64,000 nucleotides of DNA from Perlabentimonas sp964490015 (GCA_964490015.1 CAZBBA010000011.1:8053-72052), one strand, 5' to 3'; shown: positions 8,592 through 18,293, counted from the first letter of the stretch. A program made the numbers and translations. The notes: generated from the sequence alone by a model not told the origin.

Positions 8592-9917
8592 ATGGCCACT
8601 AAGAAGCAGAAAGTGTTTGTGCTAGATACTAACGTGTTACTACACGATTTCACATGTATCTATAATTTTCAAGAGAATGATATAGTAATCCCTATTGTTG
8701 CCCTTGAGGAGCTAGATCGGTTTAAGAAGGGTAACGAGATGATTAACTTCCATGCGCGCGAGTTCTCGCGTGAACTCGATAAAATTGCTGGCGACAATCT
8801 CTTTAACGGCGGGATCTCCTTGGGCAAGGGGCACGGTAAGCTTAGGATAGAAACAGGGAAACCCTTCTCCCCCGAGATGGAGCAATCGTTTGCCGAGAAG
8901 AATGCCGACCATAGGATTTTGGCCATCGCAAACTATCTTCAGAAGGAAAATCCTAAGTTGTCAATAATTCTGGTTTCTAAGGATATCAACCTTAGGATGA
9001 AAGCCAAATCGTTGGGGTTGGTGGCTCAGGATTACCTGTCGGATAAAATTAAGGATTTGGATACACTGAAGCGTGAGATTGAAGTTGTTGAAGGAATTGA
9101 GGATGCCAAGGTGCAGGCATTATACGATACCTACGACGGGATTTCGCCCCTGGAGTTAAAAGTAAAACCATACGCCAACCAGTATTTTATTATTAAGGGA
9201 GCAAAGTCGAGCGCCTTGGGGCACTACAGCCCATTAACCCAAACCATTGGTCGAGTTGAAAAAGTTCGGGCATACGGCATTGAACCGCGAAATTCGGAAC
9301 AAACTTTTTCTATCGATGCTCTGATAAGGCCCGATATTCAGCTGGTTTCGCTAACAGGAAAAGCTGGAACCGGTAAAACCCTTTTGGCGCTTGCAGCTGC
9401 ACTGCATCAGGAGAAAAACTTTAACCAAATATTACTGGCTCGGCCTATTGTACCGCTGGCAAATCGCGATTTAGGGTTTTTACCAGGTGATGTAAATGAG
9501 AAAATTGGTCCCTACATGCAGCCCCTGTTCGATAACCTAACTGTTATAAAGAACAAGTTCAAGTCATCGAGTAGGGAGTACCAGCAGATTGAGGAGATGC
9601 AGCGTTTAGATAAGCTGGTAATTACTCCGCTAGCTTACATTAGAGGCCGAAGCCTTTCCAACGTGTTTTTTATTGTTGATGAGGCTCAGAATTTAACACC
9701 TCACGAGGTAAAAACTATTATTACCAGGGCGGGCGAGGGAACCAAGTTTGTTTTTACAGGCGATATTCAGCAAATTGATCATCCATACCTCGATATGAAA
9801 TCGAATGGGTTAACCTACCTGTCCGATAAAATGCATGGACAGGATATTTTTGCTCACATCAATCTGGTTAAAGGCGAACGAAGCTATCTAGCCGATTTGG
9901 CCAGTACACTTTTGTAG
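8592..9917 (+). CDS. PhoH family ATPase with N-terminal PIN domain (PhoH2 type)
   Basis: 441 residues. The N-terminal PIN ribonuclease domain begins FVLDTNVLLHD with the first metal-binding Asp at residue 12. The C-terminal PhoH ATPase domain has Walker A GKAGTGKT and Walker B VFFIVDEAQN, plus GDIQQID. In the PhoH2 family this architecture is an RNA helicase/ribonuclease. ATG 8592 is preceded by GAGGAG at a short distance. It stands at the head of a same-strand run with a SixA-type phosphatase, ppk1 and ppx; the gap to the next gene is 38 bp, so co-transcription is likely. Confidence 0.94.
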   Translation: MATKKQKVFVLDTNVLLHDFTCIYNFQENDIVIPIVALEELDRFKKGNEMINFHAREFSRELDKIAGDNLFNGGISLGKGHGKLRIETGKPFSPEMEQSFAEKNADHRILAIANYLQKENPKLSIILVSKDINLRMKAKSLGLVAQDYLSDKIKDLDTLKREIEVVEGIEDAKVQALYDTYDGISPLELKVKPYANQYFIIKGAKSSALGHYSPLTQTIGRVEKVRAYGIEPRNSEQTFSIDALIRPDIQLVSLTGKAGTGKTLLALAAALHQEKNFNQILLARPIVPLANRDLGFLPGDVNEKIGPYMQPLFDNLTVIKNKFKSSSREYQQIEEMQRLDKLVITPLAYIRGRSLSNVFFIVDEAQNLTPHEVKTIITRAGEGTKFVFTGDIQQIDHPYLDMKSNGLTYLSDKMHGQDIFAHINLVKGERSYLADLASTLL

Positions 9918-9955
9918 ATCAAACCTAGTAGAACTCGAATAACGCACCAGCGCCG

Positions 9956-10456
9956 ATGAGCAGTACAAAAACACTCTTCGTGCTACGACACGCCAAATCG
10001 TCGTGGGATGATTATGAAAAGTCCGATTTCGATAGACCACTTACCAGCCGTGGACTTAAAGATATTTCGAAGTTGGCATTAGCCAGAGAAAACGAGTTGC
10101 GCGAAATTGAGGTAATCGTTTCAAGTCCGGCAAACAGAGCGATACATACAACAATTACCCTTTGTGGTGCTGTAAACCTGCCGTATAGTGTTATTTTGCT
10201 CAATAGCAATCTTTACGAAACTACCGAGCAGGTTGTAAAAAGTATTGTGAGTGGTTTGCCTGTCGAAAAAAGTTGTGTAATGATAGTTGGGCATAACCCA
10301 ACTTTCACGTACTTTGTCAACGAATTTATACCTCAGCCCATCGAGAACCTTCCTACTGGAGGATTGGTTCGTTTAGATTTTTCGGTTGCCAATTGGGCCG
10401 ATTTGCATCGGGATAATTTGCTGAGGAGTTGGATCGATTATCCTAAAAATTACTAG
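9956..10456 (+). CDS. SixA-type histidine phosphatase
   Basis: 166 residues of the histidine phosphatase (phosphoglycerate mutase-like) superfamily: catalytic RHAKS at residues ~11-15, SPANRAIHT, and the second catalytic His in VGHNPTF. The size and RHAKSSWDD start fit the SixA phosphohistidine phosphatase group. The gene sits 21 bp ahead of ppk1, which forms a phosphohistidine intermediate. Whether SixA acts on it is speculation from context. Cytoplasmic; no signal peptide. Confidence 0.88.
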   Translation: MSSTKTLFVLRHAKSSWDDYEKSDFDRPLTSRGLKDISKLALARENELREIEVIVSSPANRAIHTTITLCGAVNLPYSVILLNSNLYETTEQVVKSIVSGLPVEKSCVMIVGHNPTFTYFVNEFIPQPIENLPTGGLVRLDFSVANWADLHRDNLLRSWIDYPKNY

Positions 10457-10477
10457 AGTTAAGTAAATATCAAGCAT

Positions 10478-12544
10478 ATGGCCAAGCCTAAAGATTATAT
10501 CAACAGGGAGGTGAGCTGGTTGTCGTTCAACGAACGGGTGCTCCAGGAGGCCGAAGACCCCAATGTGCCTCTTCTCGAACGGTTAAAATTTTTGGGTATT
10601 TTTAGCAACAACCTCGACGAGTTTTTTAGGGTTAGGGTTGCTACCCAGTTAAGGTTAATGCAACTCGATAAGGGAATAAAGGAGTTTGTTCCCGAAAAGC
10701 CCAAGAAGGTAGTACAACGGATACAGAAAATTGTGCAAGGTTTTCAGGTTCGTTTCGATGGAATTTATGCAAGTATCGTTGAAGAGCTCCGAGCACAGGA
10801 CATCTTTATAGTAAATGAGTGCGAACTTCTGGCGGAGCATGCCGACTACGTTAAAGAGGTTTTTAAGAAGGAAATAGCCCCTTCCATAGCGCCAATTATG
10901 ATCAGCCGGTTAGACTCATTTCCCGAGCTAAAGGATCGTTCGATATACTTAGCCGTGAAGCTTTCCAAGTCGTTAATCCCCGAAGTGAGCGAGTATGCCC
11001 TAATTGAGATTCCCACAAGCGATCACAACCGATTTATTCAGCTACCCGATATCGATGGCAAAAGCTATATCATTCTTCTCGATGATGTCATCCGGTTTTG
11101 CCTTTCTCAGGTATTTAGCATTTTACCCTACGACACTTTTACCGCTTACACCATAAAGATAACCCGCGATGCGGAGTTAGATGTGGATAATGATATTGCA
11201 GAGAGTTTGCTCGAAAAGATTTCGAAAGGGTTAAAGAACCGAACTAAGGGTCAACCAGTACGCTTTGTGTACGATTCTAAAATTGCACCCGACTTGCTTC
11301 AGTTTATCACCAGCCGTATGGATCTGGATGAGGACGACAACCTGCTGCCCGGCTCTCGGTACCACAATTTCAAGGATTTTATATCGTTCCCCAAAATCGG
11401 CAAATCAGATCTCATAAACGAAAAGTTACCACCGGTTCCAATTCCTCGGCTCGATAAATCTACTAGCATATTAGAAGAGATCGCCAAGAAGGATTTCTCT
11501 TTGCATTACCCTTACCACAGCTTCTCGTACTACACCCGAATGCTCCGAGAGGCAGCTATCGACCCACGGGTTACTAGCATTAAGATCACGTTGTATCGGG
11601 TAGCTACTGAATCGAAGGTTGTACGGGCGCTTATGAATGCAGCGCAGAACGGCAAATCGGTAACGGTAATCATTGAACTGCTTGCCCGCTTTGATGAGGG
11701 AGCGAACATATACTGGAGCAAAAGGATGGAGGAGGTGGGAATAAAAGTAATTTTTGGAATCTATGGACTTAAGGTGCATAGCAAGCAAACGCTTATAACC
11801 CGCGAGGAGAACGGTAATCTGGTAAATTACGCAACGCTTAGCACTGGCAACTTTCACGAGGGAAATGCAAACCTTTATACTGATTTCAATATTTTTACAG
11901 CCGATAAGCGCATAACCAGTGAGGTGGAAAAGGTTTTCACATTTCTAGAGTACAACTACAAAACCTTCAACTACCGTTACCTTTGGGTTTCGCCCAACAG
12001 CATGCGTCGAAAGCTTTACGCGCACATCGATACCGAGATTGCCAACGCCCGCAAAAAGTTGCCAGCCTACATTCATTGCAAAATCAATAATATTGTTGAT
12101 ATTGAGGTTATTCGAAAACTCTATCAGGCCAGCAATGCAGGTGTAAAGATTAAGCTAATGGTGAGGGGGATTTGCTCGCTAGTGCCAGGTATTCCAAATC
12201 AAAGTGCAAATATTGAAGTGATAAGTGTTGTGGATCGTTACCTGGAGCACTCCCGCTTTTTTATTTTCTGTAACAATAACCACCCAAAGTATTATATCTC
12301 CTCTGCCGATTGGATGACTCGTAACCTAGATTATAGGGTTGAGGTTGCCTGTCCAGTCCTTGATCCTACTCTTCAGAAAGAGCTTCGCCAGATATTTAGC
12401 GCTGGGTTTAAGGATAACGTTAAAGCCCGTATAGTTGATGAAAACCAGTGTAACAGCTATAAGCGCGAGGAGAAGAAGAAAAAATACCAGTCGCAGATTG
12501 AGTTGCACAAGTACTACTTAACCGAATATACTAAGGAGATATAA
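10478..12544 (+). CDS. ppk1: Polyphosphate kinase 1
   Basis: 688 residues, full length. It polymerises the gamma phosphate of ATP into polyphosphate. The N domain begins YINREVSWLSFNERVLQEA; the two catalytic phospholipase-D-like domains show the phospho-histidine site in GLKVHSKQTLI and the second His in YLEHSRFFIF. The gene is followed with only two intervening bases by ppx, and is preceded by the SixA-type gene, so polyphosphate synthesis and hydrolysis are encoded together. The end of ppk1 contains the AAGGAG ribosome-binding site of ppx. Confidence 0.97.
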   Translation: MAKPKDYINREVSWLSFNERVLQEAEDPNVPLLERLKFLGIFSNNLDEFFRVRVATQLRLMQLDKGIKEFVPEKPKKVVQRIQKIVQGFQVRFDGIYASIVEELRAQDIFIVNECELLAEHADYVKEVFKKEIAPSIAPIMISRLDSFPELKDRSIYLAVKLSKSLIPEVSEYALIEIPTSDHNRFIQLPDIDGKSYIILLDDVIRFCLSQVFSILPYDTFTAYTIKITRDAELDVDNDIAESLLEKISKGLKNRTKGQPVRFVYDSKIAPDLLQFITSRMDLDEDDNLLPGSRYHNFKDFISFPKIGKSDLINEKLPPVPIPRLDKSTSILEEIAKKDFSLHYPYHSFSYYTRMLREAAIDPRVTSIKITLYRVATESKVVRALMNAAQNGKSVTVIIELLARFDEGANIYWSKRMEEVGIKVIFGIYGLKVHSKQTLITREENGNLVNYATLSTGNFHEGNANLYTDFNIFTADKRITSEVEKVFTFLEYNYKTFNYRYLWVSPNSMRRKLYAHIDTEIANARKKLPAYIHCKINNIVDIEVIRKLYQASNAGVKIKLMVRGICSLVPGIPNQSANIEVISVVDRYLEHSRFFIFCNNNHPKYYISSADWMTRNLDYRVEVACPVLDPTLQKELRQIFSAGFKDNVKARIVDENQCNSYKREEKKKKYQSQIELHKYYLTEYTKEI
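12533..12538 (+). promoter_or_regulatory. Shine-Dalgarno AAGGAG deciding the TTG start of ppx
   Basis: AAGGAG lies inside the last ppk1 codons, 8 nt before TTG 12547. The ppx frame has a stop at 12532-12534 and no ATG or GTG after it, so TTG is the only reasonable start. Confidence 0.75.
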
Positions 12545-12546
12545 TC

Positions 12547-13307
12547 TTGAAAATACTAAAATTTGCCGCAATTGATATAGGTTCTAATGCTATCCGTTTG
12601 CTCTTTATGAACGTGCTGGAGGATGGCAAGAATACCCTCTTTAAGAAATCGTCGTTGATTAGAGTTCCTGTTCGTTTAGGTGAGGATGCCTTTATTGGCG
12701 GTACCATTTCCAACCCAAAAGTTGAAAAGCTCAAGAAAACCATGCTCGCATTTAAAAACCTTATGGAGGTTCACGAGGTAGTTGCGTTCAGGGCATGCGC
12801 CACATCGGCCATGCGCGAAGCATCAAACAGTGGCGAGGTTGTAGCCCAGGTAAAGGAGTTTGCTGGCATAGATATCGAAATTATTGATGGCAAGCAGGAG
12901 GCTGAAATTATCTACTCCAACCAAATTGTGGAGATGATAAACGACGACAGCCATTACCTTTACGTGGATGTTGGTGGGGGCAGCACCGAGATAACCATTT
13001 TTAGCGATCGCAAAGTTGTCGATTCTCAATCGTTTAATATTGGTACCATACGGCTGCTTAACAAAAAGGCTGGAGAAAAGGAGTTTAAACAGGTGAAAAA
13101 ATGGCTAAGCCGCCTAAAATCGGATAATCGCGATGTGGTGCTTATCGGTTCGGGGGGTAACATCAACAAGATTTTTAAACTATCGGGGAAAAAGGATTTA
13201 CCCCAACTTATGCTCGATGAGCTTTCCGAGATCGATAAGTTTCTGAACTACTACACCGTTGAGGAGCGTATTAAGGTGCTTGGATTAAACCCCGATAGAG
13301 CCGATGT
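12547..13307 (+). CDS. ppx: Exopolyphosphatase (Ppx/GppA), truncated by assembly gap
   Basis: The visible 253 codons show the ASKHA-fold phosphatase: first phosphate-binding motif AAIDIGSNAIRLL at the N-terminus and YVDVGGGSTEITIF near residue 140. Bacteroidota Ppx proteins of this short type are about 300 residues, so roughly 50 are lost in the N run beginning at 13308. It hydrolyses terminal phosphate from polyphosphate or pppGpp. It starts with TTG under an overlapping Shine-Dalgarno, translationally coupled to ppk1. Any reading frame continuing past the Ns is not trustworthy, because the sequence beyond encodes a different gene on the other strand. Confidence 0.9.
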
Positions 13308-13407
13308 NNNNNNNNNNNNNNNNNNNNNNNNNNNNNNNNNNNNNNNNNNNNNNNNNNNNNNNNNNNNNNNNNNNNNNNNNNNNNNNNNNNNNNNNNNNNN
13401 NNNNNNN
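13308..13407. other. Assembly gap of exactly 100 N
   Basis: One hundred N, the conventional length for a gap of unknown size. Both flanking genes (ppx, Fic) lose their C-terminal ends here, so at least about 150 bp of ppx plus the Fic catalytic core are missing. Other genes may be hidden. Confidence 0.99.
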
Positions 13408-13912
13408 CGGGTGCTTGAAAATGGATTTTCTCTTTTCCAAGTGCCCCTGAAACAACTTGCATTGGGCCTGTAGAATCATCCCTCCAATTTCCAACAATAA
13501 TTTTATACATTCCACTTTTTCCAGTAGGGAATAGTGCGCAATGCCAATCAAATAATCTTTCTTTAGATAATTGATTTTTATAGTTTTGTGTTGCATCCAA
13601 CATCATTTCAACAACACCTTCAACATCTCTGTCAGAGGGAATTAGTCCAGCGATATTCATTCCTAATCTACGTGCGATTGATGAACGAACTTGCTCTGCA
13701 TTTAATATTTCACCTTCTATTTCTGAGGATTTAAGAACATCAAGCGTCAGCGTATCCAATATAGCCTCATCCCTTAATTCGAATCCAAGGGATTCCATTT
13801 TTCCAACAATTCTACCTTGATAATTTCTTACCTTTCCCAACAAAGGCAATAACTTTTCAATTTCCCACTTGAAATTTGGCCAATCCTCTTTTTCGTAGAT
13901 ATAGATTTTCAT
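13408..13912 (-). CDS. Fic family protein with DUF4172-type N-terminus, truncated by the gap
   Basis: 168 codons of the N-terminal part are visible. The opening block (MKIYIYEKEDWPNFKW) fits the DUF4172 domain found before Fic domains. SSEIEG at residues 62-67 matches the (S/T)xxxE(G/N) inhibitory motif, here N-terminal to the Fic core, which defines class II Fic proteins. The catalytic HPFxxGNGR motif is not seen and must be in the gap or absent. Fic proteins typically AMPylate hydroxyl side chains using ATP. The start is ATG 13912; the longer TTG version is unlikely. The gene is more A/T-rich than its neighbours, which suggests horizontal acquisition. Confidence 0.82.
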
Positions 13913-14047
13913 TCTCTGCAAGTTTTGCGGTAAATATACAACATATTCTCCGTGCTTCAAAATAATATCCGCATTTTATGCTGAGAATAGTGGTTTTATT
14001 CTCCGCATTTCCGTCTTCGCGCCTTGCTGGTAACTATTCGGTAACAC

Positions 14048-15379
14048 TTACTTTTCGATAGCCGCGTAGAAACTCTGCAGGTGCATGCTGTACGATTTGA
14101 AAATCTCGGCAAGCGTTGCGTTCATCTGGTCAATGGCCTCATCGCCCTTTTCGGCCTTTGCAAGCTCAATTATCCTGTTCAGCTCAGGAGATCCTGGCGT
14201 TTCGAATTTGGGATCGGAAACAAGCATTTTGGGCATCCATTTTTTCAGCAACTTATCGACCCGCTTAGCCCGGTTTGCCGATTCCTTAGCGGCAACGTAG
14301 CGAGGAAAATCCTTGTTATACTCAACCCTGTCGATGGGCGATTTAAGTGCTTCAATAAGTGGATGATTCATATCGTTGCTATCGTATGCTGCTCTTAGCA
14401 TTTGCCACTGGTACTCCTCAAGCACCGAATGCCTGTTGCTCACAATCTGCACAGCGTTGTCCTTACTCTTGGGGAATCCAAGCATGGCCTTAATGTTTGT
14501 CCAAATCATTTTTAGAGGACTAACTCCTGGGAGTGCCACGGAATGGTAAGGCATTGACAGATCGCCAAGGTAGTGCATTCCCCAGCCCATAAACCTGTAT
14601 CCCCAGTAGGGATTGTTGGAGGCAAATGCAAATTCGGATAGCGCCCGGAATTGGTTAATGCGCATTTCGGGCAGCGTTTTTTTGAGGAATGGGCCAAAGA
14701 AGAATACTATTTTAGCCTCGTGGTAAAACCCCATATGAAATGGAGCTTGACTGCCATACTCAAGGTTGGGATCGCCAAAAGGCTGAATTCCAAAACCATA
14801 TTCATCGCCTTGGGGCGTGTTATTGTCCTCGAATAGGCCAAGATCAAATCCGTAGTCGGGCTCATCGTTGGCAGTGTAAAGCACTACCAATGGCGAAACC
14901 ATATCACCCTCAAAAAGCTCAACGTAGTTTGTTTTTTCAAGTGATGAAACATCTTTCACTGTAGTAAGCATCTGGGGAGCAACAATTACCCTGTCGCCAA
15001 CTGTTTCACCAGGCAGAAGATGCTGGTAAAGTTTCATTTTTACGTTGGGATTAAGCCTAATTGCGCGGAAAAAACGCTCAAGGATATCATCGGGATTACC
15101 AGTAGCCTTAAATTTTAGATGCTCCGGAAGGGCGGGATAATAGGTAAGGTTTTGGCTTAGCCATAGTTCCTGCTCGGCAAAAAACTTTTCCAGCTCTTTC
15201 TCCTGTTCCATCAGGAAATTTTTAAGACTTTTCACAGCAATAGGGCTCTGATTTGCCAGCTCGGGAATAGACGATAGCACAGGGTAGGCCAGCAGTGGGT
15301 GCTCCGACCAGGCTTTAGCCGATAAAACCTGAAAAGTAGCCAGTAGTATGAGGATAAATTTTGCAGTAAACCGTTTCAT
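14048..15379 (-). CDS. Exported zinc phospholipase C / P1-nuclease superfamily protein
   Basis: 443 residues. A signal peptide ends AKA|W, so signal-peptidase cleavage would leave Trp24 as residue 1 followed by SEH (His27). In phospholipase C and S1/P1 nucleases the mature N-terminal Trp itself binds zinc, followed closely by a His. Further ligands fit: His215/His220-Glu221 (FHMGFYHEAK) and HYLGDLSMPYHS (His269, Asp273, His279). The length exceeds the ~250-270 of typical members, with a helical C-terminal extension after ~300. Substrate (phospholipid or nucleic acid) cannot be told from sequence. It is transcribed alone, divergent from the M28 peptidase. Confidence 0.75.
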   Translation of the reverse strand: MKRFTAKFILILLATFQVLSAKAWSEHPLLAYPVLSSIPELANQSPIAVKSLKNFLMEQEKELEKFFAEQELWLSQNLTYYPALPEHLKFKATGNPDDILERFFRAIRLNPNVKMKLYQHLLPGETVGDRVIVAPQMLTTVKDVSSLEKTNYVELFEGDMVSPLVVLYTANDEPDYGFDLGLFEDNNTPQGDEYGFGIQPFGDPNLEYGSQAPFHMGFYHEAKIVFFFGPFLKKTLPEMRINQFRALSEFAFASNNPYWGYRFMGWGMHYLGDLSMPYHSVALPGVSPLKMIWTNIKAMLGFPKSKDNAVQIVSNRHSVLEEYQWQMLRAAYDSNDMNHPLIEALKSPIDRVEYNKDFPRYVAAKESANRAKRVDKLLKKWMPKMLVSDPKFETPGSPELNRIIELAKAEKGDEAIDQMNATLAEIFKSYSMHLQSFYAAIEK

Positions 15380-15593
15380 AAGCTTAGATATTAAGGGTTA
15401 TTGTTATGCAATACTAAGAAAAATCGGTCACATTTGTTAAAGTTGTTCCATTATTTACTCAAAATTAATATCCGCTTTCTTCAACAATGGGTGGTGGTTT
15501 GGGTTTATATATTGCAACTTACATTTTTTTACTGTAGGTTTGTAATTCCATTGGCATTATCAATAAGTATAACTTATCACTAAATTACACCGC

Positions 15594-17378
15594 ATGATGC
15601 ACAAATCGATCCTTCGAATATCACTCCTGGTAGCATTATGCTTCGCATTCGCTTGTAAGCAGCAACTTTTGGTCAATCCAGAGATTACCAAGGAAGAGCT
15701 CTACCAGCATATCGATTTTTTGGCCTCCGACTCGCTAATGGGAAGGCAACCGGGAACACCCTACGATAGGGTTGCTGCCAAGTATATTAAGGATAAGATG
15801 GACTTGAGCGGTATTAAGCTTATGGAGAGGAATGGATACCAATTTCTCGAGTTTATCGATCATCAGGATATTGGCGAAAATAATACCCTTTCGGTAAATG
15901 GAATGCGATTTAGCTTTGGCGATGACTACACTGTTCTGCCATTCTCCTCGTCCGACACGTTGATGGCTACTGCCGTTTTTGTGGGTTATGGCCTAAATTT
16001 TTTCTCTGATTCACTCTCTTGGGATGATTATGCTGGAGCAAATGTGTCCGAGAAGTGGGTAATAATTTTGCGGGGAAATCCCTATGGCGAAAACCCCAAC
16101 AGTCCACTTGCTGCGCATACCAGCGATAGGTATAAGGCCATGCGGGCAAAGGATCAGGGTGCTGCCGGAGTGATTCTTGTATCGGGCGAGAAATTCGATA
16201 AGCAGGATCAGGTATTTTTCTCAAAGCAAAAAAGTTTTAATATCGATATTCCTGTTATTCATGTTAAGCGATCGGTTGTAAATGCCATTCTTAAACCTGC
16301 TGGAAAAAACATAAGAGATTTAGAAGCGGACTTACTAAGGACCAAGAAACCCTGTTCGTTTGCTGTAGGTGCAAATATATGTGCACGAACAAGTATTGTT
16401 ACCAACAAGCGTAATACGCAAAATGTGGTTGGTTTGATAAAGGGATCCGATCCTTTACTCAAGAATCAGTATATTATAATTGGAGCTCACTTCGATCATA
16501 TTGGAATGGGTGGCAAGAACTCATCGAGTCGCATGCCCGATACAGTGGCCGTGCACAATGGTGCAGATGATAATGCATCGGGAGTAGCAGCCATTCTGGA
16601 GATTGGCCAAAAGTTAGCACACAAAACGGCAAAGAGAAGTGTGATTGTTGTGGCCTTTGCTGCAGAGGAGATGGGGTTACTGGGTTCGCGGTATTTTGTC
16701 GATAATTTACCTATTCCACGGGATTCAATTGTGGCAATGATCAATATTGATATGCTGGGACGATTTAATGAAGAGCGTAGTCTTCAGGTTGGTGGGGTAA
16801 AAACTTCGGCCGAAGTCGAAGACCTTTTGTTGTCAATAAATGAAAACTACAACTTTAGCCTTGCTCTTTCACCTCAAGGTTATGGCCCATCGGATCATGC
16901 AAGTTTTTACGCGCAGAATATTCCTGTACTTTTCTTTTCAACTGGGCCGCACATCGATTACCATACGCCCAACGATAAAATTCAATTTATCAACTTTGAG
17001 GGTTTGCAGCAGGCTAGTAGTTTTATTTTTGATGTGGTAAAGGAAATTGCCGATTCCCCACAATCGTTAACTTTTCAGGAGGCTGGACCAGCACAACCTG
17101 CAGCAAGGCATGGCCAGGAGTTGAAGGTTCGCCTTGGAATTATGCCCGATGTGAGCGGTGCTCCGGCCGAAGGGCTTAGAGTTCTAGCTGTAACCGAGAA
17201 TCAGCCCGCGTGGGTTGCAGGCATCCAAAAGAGCGATCTGATTACTGCAATTAACGGGAAACCAGTCCGCAATATTCAGGACTATATGTTTCGATTACAA
17301 GAATTAACAGCAGGTTCAACCGTTTCGGTTGAGCTAAAACGAAATGGTTCAACTAAAGTTGTGCTTGTTCAACTTTAG
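15594..17378 (+). CDS. M28 family metallopeptidase lipoprotein with PA and PDZ domains
   Basis: 594 residues. The lipobox FAFAC (Cys21) anchors it to the envelope. The catalytic M28 domain shows the zinc ligands in order: GAHFDHIG, NGADDNASG, AAEEMGLLGS, NIDMLGR and the late His in PHIDYHTPNDK. An inserted PA domain lies around residues 110-230 and a PDZ domain covers the last ~90 residues (GIQKSDLITAINGKPV). It probably trims amino acids from peptides in the periplasm or on the surface. The downstream membrane-protein gene starts 48 bp later on the same strand. Confidence 0.92.
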   Translation: MMHKSILRISLLVALCFAFACKQQLLVNPEITKEELYQHIDFLASDSLMGRQPGTPYDRVAAKYIKDKMDLSGIKLMERNGYQFLEFIDHQDIGENNTLSVNGMRFSFGDDYTVLPFSSSDTLMATAVFVGYGLNFFSDSLSWDDYAGANVSEKWVIILRGNPYGENPNSPLAAHTSDRYKAMRAKDQGAAGVILVSGEKFDKQDQVFFSKQKSFNIDIPVIHVKRSVVNAILKPAGKNIRDLEADLLRTKKPCSFAVGANICARTSIVTNKRNTQNVVGLIKGSDPLLKNQYIIIGAHFDHIGMGGKNSSSRMPDTVAVHNGADDNASGVAAILEIGQKLAHKTAKRSVIVVAFAAEEMGLLGSRYFVDNLPIPRDSIVAMINIDMLGRFNEERSLQVGGVKTSAEVEDLLLSINENYNFSLALSPQGYGPSDHASFYAQNIPVLFFSTGPHIDYHTPNDKIQFINFEGLQQASSFIFDVVKEIADSPQSLTFQEAGPAQPAARHGQELKVRLGIMPDVSGAPAEGLRVLAVTENQPAWVAGIQKSDLITAINGKPVRNIQDYMFRLQELTAGSTVSVELKRNGSTKVVLVQL

Positions 17379-17425
17379 CTTGATGTAAGTGATGAATACG
17401 AATATCAATTTTTTTACAAATCTAT

Positions 17426-18277
17426 ATGAAGAGAACACTTTGGTTTTGGTTAGCTGCCCTTTTTATAACTTTTGCAGCCGTTATTTTTCAACGCCAAACG
17501 GGGCCTACGTACCCTAAAAAGGTGAGTTTACAGGTTGACGACACCACTTTTGTTCAGCTTAAACTCCCACGGAGCCATTATATTAACGAGGAAGTAAGAT
17601 TTGAACTCCCCTCGCTCTCGTGGGATTGGACAGCAAGGCTATACCATAAACCTTACCCTGCTGATACTGCTTGGGTGTTAAATCCACCATTCTGGCCCGA
17701 GGGCGGCGTATTTGTGTCGTATCTGCCAGCAGTTAGCCAAAAGGCTGCAAAGCTCGAGTATTACATTGAACTTGAGAATGCCTTCGCCGACCGAAAAGTT
17801 TTATTACCACACGATGGTCCTGTAATAATTAGATACAAAGGTCATACCCCTGCTTGGGCACTGTTGCCACATATAATTCTTATTTTTATTGCCATGATTT
17901 TTAGTAATCTGGCTGGAGTATTGGCAGCGTTTAATCATCCCCGCTTTAAATTCTGGGGACTAATCACCATTTCGTTTATTTTTATGGGAGGATTAGTCTT
18001 TGGGCCTATTGTGCAAAAGTTTGCCTTTGACCATTACTGGACAGGTTTTCCTTTGGGTTACGATTTAACCGATAATAAAACCTTGGTGATGTTTGTGGTT
18101 TGGGGTGTAGCTGTATTGGCTAATTGGAAAAGGGATTCTCGTTGGTTAACTGTTTTAGCTTCGGCCGTTACGGTTATAGTTTACCTAATTCCTCATAGCC
18201 TTAGGGGATCTGAGTTTAATTACGAAACTGGCCAAATAGGAACAGGAATTATTTCGTTCCTCTCAAATATTTTCTAG
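17426..18277 (+). CDS. Integral membrane protein of unknown function
   Basis: 283 residues with one N-terminal membrane helix (about 5-22), a beta-rich extracytoplasmic part to residue ~145, then four or so further helices (about 148-170, 178-200, 215-232, 240-258). No catalytic motif is recognised. It follows the M28 peptidase gene and is closed by a terminator shared with the convergent Cys/His lipoprotein gene. The architecture (large periplasmic N-terminal domain, C-terminal helices) is seen in several uncharacterised Bacteroidota families, which I cannot distinguish here. Confidence 0.75.
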   Translation: MKRTLWFWLAALFITFAAVIFQRQTGPTYPKKVSLQVDDTTFVQLKLPRSHYINEEVRFELPSLSWDWTARLYHKPYPADTAWVLNPPFWPEGGVFVSYLPAVSQKAAKLEYYIELENAFADRKVLLPHDGPVIIRYKGHTPAWALLPHIILIFIAMIFSNLAGVLAAFNHPRFKFWGLITISFIFMGGLVFGPIVQKFAFDHYWTGFPLGYDLTDNKTLVMFVVWGVAVLANWKRDSRWLTVLASAVTVIVYLIPHSLRGSEFNYETGQIGTGIISFLSNIF

Positions 18278-18293
18278 AAAAATTTTCTGAAAC

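Noticed and set aside
12547..13960. Reading frames running through the N gap on either strand (13271-13960 and 13285-13596 minus, 12547-13473 plus)
   Set aside because: The middle of each is unknown sequence translated as X. Only the flanking real sequence (ppx to 13307, Fic from 13408) is annotated.
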